The translations under genes were made by a program, and so were the position numbers. From assembly GCF_014306105.1 (NCBI RefSeq), contig NZ_JACRVF010000001.1, positions 310,001-374,000 of the forward strand: a DNA stretch of 64,000 bases, in the 5' to 3' direction. Positions within the stretch are counted from its first letter, which is position 1; each line of letters starts with the position of its first letter. Below, piece by piece: positions 10,083-18,489 of the stretch. The stretch is from Pontibacter cellulosilyticus (lineage in GTDB: Bacteria; Bacteroidota; Bacteroidia; Cytophagales; Hymenobacteraceae). The notes below the pieces were generated by a model. It saw nothing but the letters and a program-made list of their open reading frames with translations. It ran no database searches and was not told the origin of the DNA.

Positions 10083-10487
10083 CTATTTTGTTTCTCTTAA
10101 CACCTGTTTTCCGAACATAATCGAAACAGTGAGCGTGAGAAAAGCAATAACCAGCATGGCTGTAGTAAGCAAAAATGCCATGCCTGCCGTTTCAGTGTTT
10201 CCAGTTTCCTGCCCTTGCTGCATCATGCCCAACAGTTTAATAAAATATGCTGTTGCGCGCCAGCCCAGGAGCAGTGTTAACAAGCCTGCCTCTGCGGTGC
10301 CAAGTATAAACCCCCAGCGGTGGCCGCGGTTAAGAAAGTGTCCTGCAGTAAGTCCTATCAACCCGCCTGCAGCACCTGTTATCAGAGCCGTTTTTGCTTG
10401 TTCGCCGGCAAGGTCTACGGCCACTGCGCCACAGGCTAACAGAAAGAAACCGAAGAAGGCATACAGGTAAGAAAGGTTTTTATGCAT
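10083..10487 (-). CDS. Small integral membrane protein, unknown function (possibly TMEM14-like)
   Basis: About 134 residues with four hydrophobic segments, glycine-rich helices 2 and 3, and a basic C-terminus. I place the start at the internal methionine (MHKNLSYLYAFFGFF), because the extra 13 residues of the longer frame (from 10526) are polar and unlike a membrane-protein N-terminus. The glycine-rich helix pattern recalls the TMEM14/UPF0136 family, but this is a weak resemblance. It lies 81 bp downstream of the start of the M16 gene on the same strand. Confidence 0.65.
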   Translation of the reverse strand: MHKNLSYLYAFFGFFLLACGAVAVDLAGEQAKTALITGAAGGLIGLTAGHFLNRGHRWGFILGTAEAGLLTLLLGWRATAYFIKLLGMMQQGQETGNTETAGMAFLLTTAMLVIAFLTLTVSIMFGKQVLRETK

Positions 10488-10647
10488 GATTTCAGGACCG
10501 TTTTTAAACGTAGGTGATAGGTACAAATATAGTCAGTTTGCCAAAGCATCCACTACATAGTTAGCTAAAGTATAAAGGTGTTACAAAACTTTTAAAGGCA
10601 AGTGTAGTATGATTTGCTTGGGGCAAGATAAATGGCTGCCTCTGAAG

Positions 10648-11727
10648 ATGGCTAGAAAGAACGAAGTACACGAACTATACGCCGACCCTTCCAAATCCGC
10701 TTTGGGGGCAGGCCTGAGATATACATCAGACAGTAAACCCGGTTATACCCGTAAAAAAGTAGGCAAAGGCTACCAATACTTAGATGCAAACGGAGATAAG
10801 GTCACGGACGAAAAAGTAATGAAGCGCATCAATGCCCTGGTAATTCCTCCGGCATGGACCGATGTCTGGATAGCAAAATCAGCAAAAGGGCATTTACAGG
10901 CAACCGGGCGCGATGCAAAAGGGCGAAAGCAATACATCTATCATCCGCAGTGGCAGCAGGCTCGAAGCCTTACCAAGTTCGGACGGATGATCTCTTTTGG
11001 AAAGTGTCTGCCAGCTTTGCGGGAGCAGATTGAGCAAGACATAAAATCCCGGCAACTGGACCGCCGGAAGGTAACTGCGCTTGTACTATCTATCATGGAT
11101 AACGCACTGATACGAATAGGCAACCGGCATTATGCTAAGTCCAATCAATCGTATGGCCTTACAACCCTGCGCGACAGACACGTGAAGTTTAACGGCAGCA
11201 GCGTCAAGTTCTCTTTTAAAGGGAAAAAGGGAGTAGAACACGACATCGACCTGAAAGACCGCAGACTTGCCAGGCTTGTTAAGAAGTGCCGCGACATTCC
11301 GGGATACGACCTGTTCCAGTACTACGATGAAAACGGAGAGCGGCAAACGCTTGAGTCTGGGGATGTGAACGAGTACCTGCGCGAATCTACCAAGTATGAT
11401 TTTACAGCAAAAGATTTCAGGACATGGGGCGGTACTGTTCGCATGGTGGAGTGCCTGGAAACAGTGATCGAGGAAAACCCGGAAATGGAAAAGGAGAAAA
11501 GTATAAAGGAAGCGGTAAAGCAAGTGGCCAAGGGACTTGGAAACACTCCAAGTGTCTGCACGAAATACTATATTCACCCGGAGGTGGTAAATCTTTTCCG
11601 GGAAGATAAACTGCTAAAGTACTTGGAAAAACATGATGTTACTTCCCCTAAGACAAAGAACCTAACAGGTACTGAAGAACTGGTGCTGAAGATGCTGGAG
11701 AAAGTAGCTAAAGGGACCGTAGGTTAA
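10648..11727 (+). CDS. DNA topoisomerase IB, poxvirus-type
   Basis: Type IB enzyme that relaxes supercoils through a 3'-phosphotyrosyl intermediate. N-terminal topoisomerase IB domain, then the catalytic domain: the RIGN stretch, FKGKKG, and the C-terminal CTKYYIHPE motif, whose second tyrosine is the expected nucleophile. About 359 residues, the usual bacterial length. I prefer the start at MARKNEVHELY; an upstream ATG at 10609 would add 13 residues and cannot be excluded. Bacterial copies are scattered and known from Deinococcus and others. Confidence 0.92.
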   Translation: MARKNEVHELYADPSKSALGAGLRYTSDSKPGYTRKKVGKGYQYLDANGDKVTDEKVMKRINALVIPPAWTDVWIAKSAKGHLQATGRDAKGRKQYIYHPQWQQARSLTKFGRMISFGKCLPALREQIEQDIKSRQLDRRKVTALVLSIMDNALIRIGNRHYAKSNQSYGLTTLRDRHVKFNGSSVKFSFKGKKGVEHDIDLKDRRLARLVKKCRDIPGYDLFQYYDENGERQTLESGDVNEYLRESTKYDFTAKDFRTWGGTVRMVECLETVIEENPEMEKEKSIKEAVKQVAKGLGNTPSVCTKYYIHPEVVNLFREDKLLKYLEKHDVTSPKTKNLTGTEELVLKMLEKVAKGTVG

Positions 11728-11756
11728 AGGAATTAAGGATGTTTTTCTGCAGTTCT

Positions 11757-11972
11757 GGGTCCAACCACCCCTAGCCCCTCCTTGTCTAAGGCGGGGAATC
11801 CGTTTTTATGACTTCTACTGCCTTTTCAATACTACTCTTTACCCTTTTTTGTCATCCTGAAAGGATCTAGTGAGAAGGCAGGTTAAGCAGAAACCATAGA
11901 GTATATACTTTTGAAGTATTAGTGGCAGATTCCCCGCCTTAAACAAGGAGGGGGTTATGGGCGGTTGGACCC
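11757..11972. repeat. 216-bp MITE/REP-like element with ~44-bp terminal inverted repeats
   Basis: The left end (11757-11800) and right end (11928-11972) are imperfect inverted copies; both contain GGGTCCAACC at the outer edge and GGCGGGGAATC at the inner edge. The interior holds a TGTCATCCTGAAAGGATC piece that belongs to another repeat type in this window (14930s). No coding sequence and no clear target duplication. It fills most of the gap between the topoisomerase and glycosylase genes. Confidence 0.85.
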
Positions 11973-12015
11973 GGTAAAGAGAGCAATCTTATTGAGTAAG
12001 CTTAATCACCGGTTT

Positions 12016-12645
12016 TTACTTAGGCATATTATCCAGAGACTGCCAGAGGTATTTACTGGCAATAGTGCGGTAAGGTCGCCATACTTCTGATATCTCCTTC
12101 ATGCGTAATTTGAGTGCTTTACCAGTTTCTTCGAGGCTGTAGTGCCTTTTCATGGCGTTCTGAATGCCAAGGTCATCTAGAGGAAGCACGTCAGGCCTTT
12201 CCAGGGCAAACATCAGCAGCATTTCTACAGTCCAGCGTCCAACGCCTTTTATCTGTGTCAGGTGCTGTATCAAATCTTCGTCAGGCATAGCATCAATAGT
12301 GGTATGCTCCAAATTACCCTCATTGGCAAAGGCTGCCACGTTTCGAATGTAACCGATCTTCTGGAATGATAGTCCTGCACTGCGAAGTGTCTCGTCAGGC
12401 GTTTCCAAAACCAGGCGGGGGTGGGGGTAGCTTTCCGGGAACAGCTCGGTGAATCTCCTGAAAATAGTGGCCGCCACTTTTGTACTAAGCTGTTGCGACA
12501 CAATAGAGCTGAGTAGTTTAAAGTATAGATCTTCTGATTTAGAAGACTTCAGAGGCTGTCCTTGCCGAATAATAGCTGCCATAATCGGATCTTGAGACAA
12601 TACAGCCATTGCCTCAGCAGAGGGAAAAGAAGGAGAGGGAGTCAT
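12016..12645 (-). CDS. DNA-3-methyladenine glycosylase (HhH-GPD, AlkA-like)
   Basis: About 209 residues. Base-excision glycosylase with the helix-hairpin-helix near ITQIKGVGRWTVEMLL and the catalytic aspartate in the following VLPLDDLG stretch. The frame stays open to 12762, but the extra 39 codons are the reading of a palindromic repeat (12678-12761) and carry no family similarity, so I place the start at the ATG 12643-12645 (MTPSPSFPSAEAM). It is single-domain, lacking the N-terminal TBP-like domain of E. coli AlkA, and so is closer to MagIII/yeast Mag1 in size. Confidence 0.9.
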   Translation of the reverse strand: MTPSPSFPSAEAMAVLSQDPIMAAIIRQGQPLKSSKSEDLYFKLLSSIVSQQLSTKVAATIFRRFTELFPESYPHPRLVLETPDETLRSAGLSFQKIGYIRNVAAFANEGNLEHTTIDAMPDEDLIQHLTQIKGVGRWTVEMLLMFALERPDVLPLDDLGIQNAMKRHYSLEETGKALKLRMKEISEVWRPYRTIASKYLWQSLDNMPK

Positions 12646-12677
12646 AGTTTTAGGAGTATTAGTAAGTGAACTAACAA

Positions 12678-12761
12678 TGTCATTCGAGCACAGCGAGAAA
12701 TCTTTACATGATTCTTTCTGCACTAACCTTGGATAGATTTCTCGCTGTGCTCGAAATGACA
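12678..12761. repeat. REP-like palindrome (GTCATTCGAGCACAGCGAGAAATCT type)
   Basis: Arms 12678-12703 and 12735-12761 pair over about 26 bp with one bulge around a ~31-bp loop. The core CGAGCACAGCGAGAAATCT is inverted in the right arm. It lies directly upstream of the glycosylase start, so a transcript entering from the aldolase side or the gene's own leader would carry a long hairpin. A related palindrome is at 54701-54775. Confidence 0.87.
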
Positions 12762-12808
12762 ACTTATTTACTTAAAATGACATCGTCATCAGTTGATAAG
12801 TAAAGGTT

Positions 12809-13852
12809 TTATACTTCCACCTGTTGCTTACTCAGCGACTTAAGAACCTGCAGCGTATGCTGCATCATCTCCTCGGTCACATCCAGGTGGGTTACAAACC
12901 GAATCATCTGCGGGCCAAAGGCGGCTGCACGAATCCCTTCTTTCGCTAAAGCTGTTACAAAGTCAGCATCCGTATACTTTTCGTTCAGTTTAAAGATTAC
13001 AATATTCGTTTCAACTGGCAGCACACTCTCCACATAATCGGTTTGCAGCAGTGTTTCTTCTATGAGTTTGGCTTTCAGGTGGTCCTCCTGCAGGCGATCG
13101 ATGTTATTTTCCAGGGCATAGATACAGGCAGCTGCTATGTAACCTGCCTGGCGCATACCGCCGCCAAACACTTTGCGTATGCGGCGTGCTCTTTTGATAA
13201 ATTCTTTGTTGCCTAACAACACAGAACCTACCGGTGCACCAAGGCTTTTAGAGATGCAGATCGAGATACTATCAAAGTATAAACCGTAATCTTTTGCTGC
13301 ATCGCCGGAGGCAACCAGCGCATTAAAAACGCGTGCGCCATCCAGGTGAAGGGCCAGGTTATGGCGTTTGCACACTTCTGATATAGCTGCAATCTCTTCT
13401 AAAGTATAAAATGTACCGCCGCCTTTGTTGCAGGTATTCTCAAGGGCTACCAGTTTTGTTTCCGGGAAGTGTATATTGTCCAGCGGACGAATATTGGCTT
13501 CTATTTGTGCTGGCGTCATCTTGCCGCGGTTGCCGTGTACCAGCGCTGTTGACGCACCGGAGTTAAATGCAATGCCACCGCCTTCGTACTGGTGAATATG
13601 TGCTGTAATGTCGCAGATAACCTCTGTAAGCGGCTGTGTATGTACTTTAATGGCTATCTGGTTGGTCATGGTGCCGGAAGGGCAGAAGAGGCCGGCTTCC
13701 ATGCCAAACATGGCTGCAGCTTTTTCTTCCAGCGCATTTACAGTTGGGTCTTCTCCGTACACATCGTCGCCAACCGGGGCAGCAAACATGGCCTGCAGCA
13801 TTTCAGGAGTAGGTTTTGTAACGGTGTCGGAGCGTAGGTCTGTTATATTCAT
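12809..13852 (-). CDS. ltaE: Low-specificity L-threonine aldolase
   Basis: 347 residues, fold-type I PLP enzyme that cleaves L-threonine or L-allo-threonine to glycine and acetaldehyde. The N-terminus [11 protein letters not shown] and the GDDVYGEDP segment are diagnostic. The PLP lysine is in [14 protein letters not shown], and the substrate loop FGGGMRQAG follows. Cytoplasmic, usual length. The gene is divergent from the small basic protein gene, with 79 bp between. Confidence 0.93.
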   Translation of the reverse strand: MNITDLRSDTVTKPTPEMLQAMFAAPVGDDVYGEDPTVNALEEKAAAMFGMEAGLFCPSGTMTNQIAIKVHTQPLTEVICDITAHIHQYEGGGIAFNSGASTALVHGNRGKMTPAQIEANIRPLDNIHFPETKLVALENTCNKGGGTFYTLEEIAAISEVCKRHNLALHLDGARVFNALVASGDAAKDYGLYFDSISICISKSLGAPVGSVLLGNKEFIKRARRIRKVFGGGMRQAGYIAAACIYALENNIDRLQEDHLKAKLIEETLLQTDYVESVLPVETNIVIFKLNEKYTDADFVTALAKEGIRAAAFGPQMIRFVTHLDVTEEMMQHTLQVLKSLSKQQVEV

Positions 13853-13898
13853 GTTAATTAGATTCAGAAAAATACTTTACTTTTCAAAAATAATATTT

Positions 13899-13906
13899 TA
13901 CTTTTG
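13899..13906 (+). promoter_or_regulatory. Candidate Bacteroidota -7 promoter element of the small basic protein gene
   Basis: TACTTTTG is an exact match to the Bacteroidota -7 consensus TAnnTTTG and lies 26 bp before the ATG at 13932. The -33 region upstream is AT-rich without a clear TTTG match, so this is a moderate call. Confidence 0.45.
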
Positions 13907-13931
13907 CCCTTCAAATTAAAATTTTGCAACG

Positions 13932-14120
13932 ATGGGAGTTACTAGACTTAAAAGAAAAGACCGTAAAAATAAGGCAAGAGCAAACAACAAGGTTGCCAGA
14001 ATTAAGCAGCTATTGTTAACACCTGTTATCAAGAACGTTGACATGGACGAGCTAAGAGCTCAGTTCGGTGAAGCTCCAAAGAACAAAAAAGAAACAACTG
14101 AAGAAACTTCAGCTGAGTAG
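13932..14120 (+). CDS. Small basic protein, 62 residues, unknown function
   Basis: The first ~30 residues are very basic (KRKDRKNKARANNKVARIKQ), followed by a helix-forming middle and an acidic tail. It has its own promoter-like sequence and terminator, so a real gene is likely despite its size. The N-terminus looks nucleic-acid binding, for example ribosome- or DNA-associated, but this is inference only. I do not recognise a named family. Confidence 0.8.
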   Translation: MGVTRLKRKDRKNKARANNKVARIKQLLLTPVIKNVDMDELRAQFGEAPKNKKETTEETSAE

Positions 14121-14148
14121 TCTTTTTACGGCAAAGTAAAACCATCTG

Positions 14149-14188
14149 CCTGCCAACGCTGTGAAAGCTTCGGTTGGCGGGTTTTCAA
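14149..14188 (+). terminator. Intrinsic terminator of the small basic protein gene
   Basis: Stem CCTGCCAAC with GTTGGCGGG (one G-U pair), then TTTTC. It begins 28 bp after the stop at 14120. A second, weaker hairpin with a T-run lies at about 14197-14229 next to the convergent phosphoesterase stop. Confidence 0.8.
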
Positions 14189-14228
14189 AAGACTTCAGAG
14201 TGTGTTTGCTAGTGCAGGCACACTTTTT

Positions 14229-14726
14229 TTATGCCCGCTTTCCAAGTTCAATCACCTGCAGGTTCTTTAACTGCCCGGCCTCGATATCAAACCGCACCAT
14301 AGTTCTAATCTTGTGAAAGCCGTGCTTGCCGGCAGCCCCCGGGTTTATGTGCAGCAGGTTATTCAGGCTTTTGTCCGTCATTACCTTAAGTATATGCGAG
14401 TGCCCAGTAATGTATAGCTGCGGCGGGTTCTCTTTTATGCTTTGGCGCACATCAGGGTGGTATTTGCCCGGGTAACCGCCAATATGCGTCATCATTACAT
14501 CCAGGCCATTTACTGTAAAGCGGTTTACTTTTGGATGCACCTTTCGGATAGCTGCGTCATCAATGTTACCATAAACACCTCTCAGCGGTGCCAACTCACT
14601 TAGCTTGTCTGAAACTTCTATACTTCCAAAGTCGCCGGCATGCCAGATTTCGTCTCTGTCTGATAGCAATCGGATAATCTGATCGTCGAGGTAGGAGTGG
14701 GTATCGGAGAGGAGGCCTATTTTCAT
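14229..14726 (-). CDS. Metallophosphoesterase, YfcE/MJ0936 type
   Basis: 165 residues. Calcineurin-like metal motifs are all present: SDTH (7-10), HAGDFG near 30, GNID near 54, the central MTHIGG, and TGHSH near 108. Small single-domain phosphodiesterase of the YfcE class, cytoplasmic; natural substrate unknown. The start ATG (14724-14726) directly abuts a repeat cluster. Confidence 0.92.
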   Translation of the reverse strand: MKIGLLSDTHSYLDDQIIRLLSDRDEIWHAGDFGSIEVSDKLSELAPLRGVYGNIDDAAIRKVHPKVNRFTVNGLDVMMTHIGGYPGKYHPDVRQSIKENPPQLYITGHSHILKVMTDKSLNNLLHINPGAAGKHGFHKIRTMVRFDIEAGQLKNLQVIELGKRA

Positions 14727-15081
14727 GATCAGGATTTACGGGATTTTGGGATTAACAGGATTGACTCTAGTCCTTCAAACAAAGGTTTTACTCTAACGCA
14801 AGAAGACAGTTTTGTCTGTTGTTGATTATCTACTTCAAGATCCCGGGAGGAGAATAGTTGAACAAAATTTAAAACCCTTGCGCTACCTTCTCAAAAGAAC
14901 TTTTACAATGCCTAATTCGACCAAGATTCTTTCAGGATGACAAAAGATATAAGGTGCTACACGAAGTATAAGAGGAGCAGCAAGTATAAACTCCCCTCCT
15001 TGGATAAGGAGGGGCAGGGGTGGTTGGACATAGGCTGCAAAAATCCCATCCATCCACTATTCCTGAAAATCCTGATTCAGA
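14727..15081. repeat. Composite repeat cluster between the phosphoesterase and pyrE genes
   Basis: 355 bp without a gene, almost filled by repeats. From the left: TGATCAGGATTTACGGGATT and variants (14726-14764); a block at 14871-14945 that read in reverse gives GTCATCCTGAAAGAATC and ends in AAGGTAGCGCAAGGG; CTCCCCTCCTTGGATAAGG with its inverted copy and GGTGGTTGG (14991-15028), a relative of the ends of the 11757 element; and ATCCTGATTCAGAC at the right edge (15069-15082), inverted relative to the left edge. It looks like repeats inserted into repeats. Confidence 0.78.
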
Positions 15082-15720
15082 CTACAAGCCCCAGGTCTCA
15101 GGTGATCTTCTCCAATCAGCTAAAGCATCCATGGCACTCTCCGGAATGTAACCATTTGCGAGCGCAGCCTCCGTTAAAGCATTGTAATTACTCAGGCAAT
15201 GTAACGGAATACCTGCTTTTCTGAAATTCTCTTCTGCCACAGCAAAGCCATAGGTGAAAATGGCAGCCATACCTACAACTTCGGCACCAGCAGCCTTAAC
15301 GGCTTCAGCGGCTTTAAGTGAACTGCCACCTGTCGAGATCAGGTCTTCTACCAACACAATTTTCTGTCCTTCTAAAATACGACCTTCTATCTGGTTGCCC
15401 ATGCCGTGCTTCTTCGGCTCCGGACGAACATACAGGAATGGCATCTCCAGGCAATCGGCCACCAGCGCACCCTGTGCTATACCTGCGGTGGCAACACCGG
15501 CAATGGCCTCGGCATCCGGGTAATTTTGCCTGATAAGTTCAGCCAGCTGCTGCTTAATATAACTGCGGATGTACGGAAAGGAAAGTGTAACGCGGTTGTC
15601 GCAGTAAATAGGTGAGTTCCAGCCGCTGCTCCACTTAAACGGCTGCTCTGGTCTTAGTTTTACGGCCTCTGTCTCTAGCAAGTATGAGGCTACCTGATGT
15701 GCTGTGTTCGTAGATTCCAT
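15082..15720 (-). CDS. pyrE: Orotate phosphoribosyltransferase
   Basis: 212 residues. Transfers phosphoribose from PRPP to orotate, giving OMP in pyrimidine synthesis. The PRPP-binding motif is VLVEDLISTGGSS near residues 127-139, preceded by the flexible-loop stretch RPEPKKHG. Complete and of usual length. It is divergent from the Nudix gene at 15830, with 109 bp between; the stop codon overlaps the outer edge of a repeat. Confidence 0.95.
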   Translation of the reverse strand: MESTNTAHQVASYLLETEAVKLRPEQPFKWSSGWNSPIYCDNRVTLSFPYIRSYIKQQLAELIRQNYPDAEAIAGVATAGIAQGALVADCLEMPFLYVRPEPKKHGMGNQIEGRILEGQKIVLVEDLISTGGSSLKAAEAVKAAGAEVVGMAAIFTYGFAVAEENFRKAGIPLHCLSNYNALTEAALANGYIPESAMDALADWRRSPETWGL

Positions 15721-15829
15721 GGGTCGAATTTACGTAAATTATCTTCCTTTTTGAGTTGAGGAGCTTTGATTAACGTGATTTATTTATCTATTTGTGTAAA
15801 TTTCGCATTCATCCCACGTATCAAACTGC

Positions 15830-16510
15830 ATGAACGTTTTTATAAACGATATTCCGCTGATCCTGAAGAAAGCATCTGAAAAGGTGTACAAGCATGAGTA
15901 TGACCTTATTCTGAAGTCATCCGATCATTTTACATCCAAAGACTTGGTGGGAGATGTGCTGATAAAAGATGCAGATGCTTTGTTGATTGACCGTTTGGTG
16001 CGCCTGATGGAGGTGAAAAAGCTAAAGAAACTCCGCTCACTTACGCTGATTACCGATAAAAAGAAGCGTTTGATCGAGCACCTCAAAGATCAGTTCAAAA
16101 TTGTGAAAGCAGCCGGCGGTTTGGTGGTAAAAGACGGAAAGATTCTGATGATGTACCGCCTCGGCGTGTGGGACCTTCCAAAAGGTAAGCTCGACAAGAA
16201 AGAGAAGGTAAAAGAAGGCGCCGTACGTGAGGTGGAAGAGGAATGCAATATTAAGGTGGAAGTGATTGAGAAGCTGCCTAAAACCTGGCACTCCTATGCC
16301 TACAAAGGCAAAAAGATATTGAAGAAAACCAGCTGGTTCCTGATGAGCTGCTCCGACGATAGCCTAATGAAACCACAGGCAGAGGAGTTTATAGAAGAAG
16401 TGCGTTGGATGACACCGGAAGAAGTACTGGCTGTGTTACCGAACGCTTATACTTCCATTGCTTTTATTGTGCAACACTATCTGCAATCTCAGAAAACCGG
16501 AAAGGTATAA
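15830..16510 (+). CDS. Nudix hydrolase with an N-terminal extension
   Basis: 226 residues. The Nudix domain starts near residue 90; the box is G-KLDKK-E-7-REVEEECNI, in which the usual glycine of the EExGU end is replaced by asparagine. The first ~85 residues form a separate alpha/beta domain. Substrate unknown. Its 3' end overlaps the convergent coaD gene by 47 bp. Confidence 0.87.
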   Translation: MNVFINDIPLILKKASEKVYKHEYDLILKSSDHFTSKDLVGDVLIKDADALLIDRLVRLMEVKKLKKLRSLTLITDKKKRLIEHLKDQFKIVKAAGGLVVKDGKILMMYRLGVWDLPKGKLDKKEKVKEGAVREVEEECNIKVEVIEKLPKTWHSYAYKGKKILKKTSWFLMSCSDDSLMKPQAEEFIEEVRWMTPEEVLAVLPNAYTSIAFIVQHYLQSQKTGKV

Positions 16511-16943
16511 ACTCATCCACATTACCGCCAAATCGGTGAATCTCACGGATAATAGAAGAGCTGATAGCTGCCAGTTGCGGTGAGGTGATCAGAAACACGC
16601 TTTCGAGGTCGTGGTTCACGTGCTTGTTTGCCTGGGCTATAGTATTTTCGTATTCAAAGTCGGTGGTGTTACGCAGGCCGCGCAGCAGAAACTGAGCACC
16701 TTTTTCGCGGGCATACTCTGCAGTAAGGCCTTTAAAGGTGTCTACTATAATGTTGGGCTGGTCAGCAAACAGCCGTGTCATCACCTCAAACATTTTCTCA
16801 ACTGGAATATAGCGCTGTTTGCTGCTGTTGTTGCCAATTGCCACAATCACCTCATCAAACAGTTTAGATCCGCGCATCACCACATCGTAATGTCCGTTCG
16901 TGAATGGGTCAAATGATCCGGGGAAGAGGGCAATGCGTTTCAT
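16464..16943 (-). CDS. coaD: Phosphopantetheine adenylyltransferase
   Basis: 159 residues. Catalyses the penultimate step of coenzyme A synthesis. The nucleotidyltransferase motif FPGSFDPFTNGH is at residues 7-18, and the C-terminal ISSSIIREI is the usual second motif. The last 47 bp overlap the end of the convergent Nudix gene. In many Bacteroidota coaD is found with rsmD and a DUF3822 gene; here DUF3822 is next and rsmD is absent. Confidence 0.96.
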   Translation of the reverse strand: MKRIALFPGSFDPFTNGHYDVVMRGSKLFDEVIVAIGNNSSKQRYIPVEKMFEVMTRLFADQPNIIVDTFKGLTAEYAREKGAQFLLRGLRNTTDFEYENTIAQANKHVNHDLESVFLITSPQLAAISSSIIREIHRFGGNVDEFIPFRFSEIADSVAQ

Positions 16944-16994
16944 TTTAGTTGGGAAATGTTTTAAGTTCTAAACAAGAAATAGCTCTTTGACTTT

Positions 16995-17879
16995 CTACTC
17001 GCAAAGGTGCATGCTGTACAGCTCAAAATACCGGTGCTCAAACATGTCGTGGAATTTATAGCTGTATTCTACATCGGCAGGTTTTTTACCTAGTTTGATG
17101 TGGCGGATATACTTTTGCAGCGTGGTAAACAGGGTAGAGTCATGGGTGATATCGCCCCAGACAGTGATAGTTTCCTGTTCTGGGTTCAGTTTCTGCTCTT
17201 GCATCACAAAAATGATGTAGTAGATGAAATCCTCTGGACTCAGGTAATGAAAGATATTGCAGAACTCTAATCCATTCTGACTTACCACCAGCACCGTTAC
17301 ATAGTTGCGTTCCACAAAAGCATAGATTCTGCGCTCGGTACGACTAGCCTGCAAAAGTATACTTTTGATCAGGGCACTTGTCTGGTGTATAAACTGTACT
17401 TGTTTGTCAGGAAAAATGTACTGCAGAGCCTCATAGATGGCGGCATCCAGTGCAAAAATATTTACAGCCTCAAGGCCACTGTGCCTGTAAGACAGAATCA
17501 CATCCTGCTCCGGATTTACCTGGCTGTGTAGGATCAGGTAATCGTTCTGGTGTTCCGGGTCGTAAAGAGTTTCAGGTACCAGGGTAAAATGCTGGTTACT
17601 TACCGACACCCGTACCGTTTGCCAGTTTTTCTCCTGCAACAGCGGATTCTCTGAAGCCACGAGGCGCAACTGTTCAGCCACCTGTATGGCATTAAAAACC
17701 GATACCAGTTCATAATCCTCCAGTACTACAAACTTATTACGGTTTGTATCTACCACAGCCAAACGTATCGCTTTATGGCTTACCGAGATGTACAGATTGC
17801 AAACCTGTGCCTGTGCCAGCGAAAAAGCTTCGTCGTGTATTTTGTGGGAGAGCCGGAAGTGTATGCTTGTTGTGTTCAA
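16995..17879 (-). CDS. DUF3822 family protein
   Basis: Conserved Bacteroidota protein of unknown function with an actin/ASKHA-like fold pattern, about 294 residues from the start I favour. No in-frame ATG exists near the 5' end; the frame opens at a TTG (17946-17948), and another TTG at 17877-17879 starts just before LNTTSIHFRLSHKIHDE, where family members normally begin, so that is my choice. The C-terminus ends YFELYSMHLCE, typical of the family. 51 bp upstream of coaD on the same strand, a linkage common in this phylum. Confidence 0.82.
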   Translation of the reverse strand: MNTTSIHFRLSHKIHDEAFSLAQAQVCNLYISVSHKAIRLAVVDTNRNKFVVLEDYELVSVFNAIQVAEQLRLVASENPLLQEKNWQTVRVSVSNQHFTLVPETLYDPEHQNDYLILHSQVNPEQDVILSYRHSGLEAVNIFALDAAIYEALQYIFPDKQVQFIHQTSALIKSILLQASRTERRIYAFVERNYVTVLVVSQNGLEFCNIFHYLSPEDFIYYIIFVMQEQKLNPEQETITVWGDITHDSTLFTTLQKYIRHIKLGKKPADVEYSYKFHDMFEHRYFELYSMHLCE

Positions 17880-17960
17880 AGTATGGATGTTAAAGCAATG
17901 CCAAATGGCCGTTGTACTGCCTGTGCAAGTATATAAAAAATATGGCAAACGGCAGCACGC

Positions 17961-18452
17961 CTAGTTGCCGGAGATAAAATAATGATCCTGACCCAACAGG
18001 TCATCTAGTGAGATCAGATGCTGTAGTACGCGGTGTTTGTCAGGTATGGGTATGGATTGAACTTCTTTGATACTCAGCCACTGTACCTTTTCGATTAATT
18101 GCTGGTCCTGCTTCAGTTCCGGATCAGTGCCAGTCGCCAGTTCGCCGTCTGTTATACTTACTTCAAAAAAGAGCTCCACAGCATGCAGTGGCGGCTGCAG
18201 AAACTCATTTGTGAAAAGGAAGCGGTTTACCTTTACATGCAGCCCGGTCTCCTCCAGCATTTCGCGTTGCAGGCAGTCCTGTATAGTTTCGCCGTAGGAG
18301 AGGCCCCCACCCGGAGGTATCCAAAAAGCTTTGTTGCCAATAGTATGTTCATGTTTTACCAGCAGCAGTTTATCGTTTTCGATGCAGATGCCGCACACCC
18401 GTATGCGCACTTTATCGGCATAGCCAGCGGCTTTAGGATTTAGTTCTGCCAT
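17961..18452 (-). CDS. Nudix hydrolase
   Basis: 163 residues, single Nudix domain with a complete box GGGLSYGETIQDCLQREMLE plus ETGLHV near residues 47-72. The MutT/ADP-ribose pyrophosphatase subgroup cannot be separated from sequence alone. Divergent from the thioesterase gene, with 37 bp between the two starts, so their promoters overlap. Confidence 0.93.
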   Translation of the reverse strand: MAELNPKAAGYADKVRIRVCGICIENDKLLLVKHEHTIGNKAFWIPPGGGLSYGETIQDCLQREMLEETGLHVKVNRFLFTNEFLQPPLHAVELFFEVSITDGELATGTDPELKQDQQLIEKVQWLSIKEVQSIPIPDKHRVLQHLISLDDLLGQDHYFISGN

Positions 18453-18489
18453 GTTTGTTAAGCAAAGGGTTTGGTCGTAAATTTACAGA

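Noticed and set aside
10609..10647. Longer N-terminus for topoisomerase IB
   Set aside because: The 13 extra residues have no family similarity; I kept the internal ATG but note that the upstream ATG cannot be excluded.
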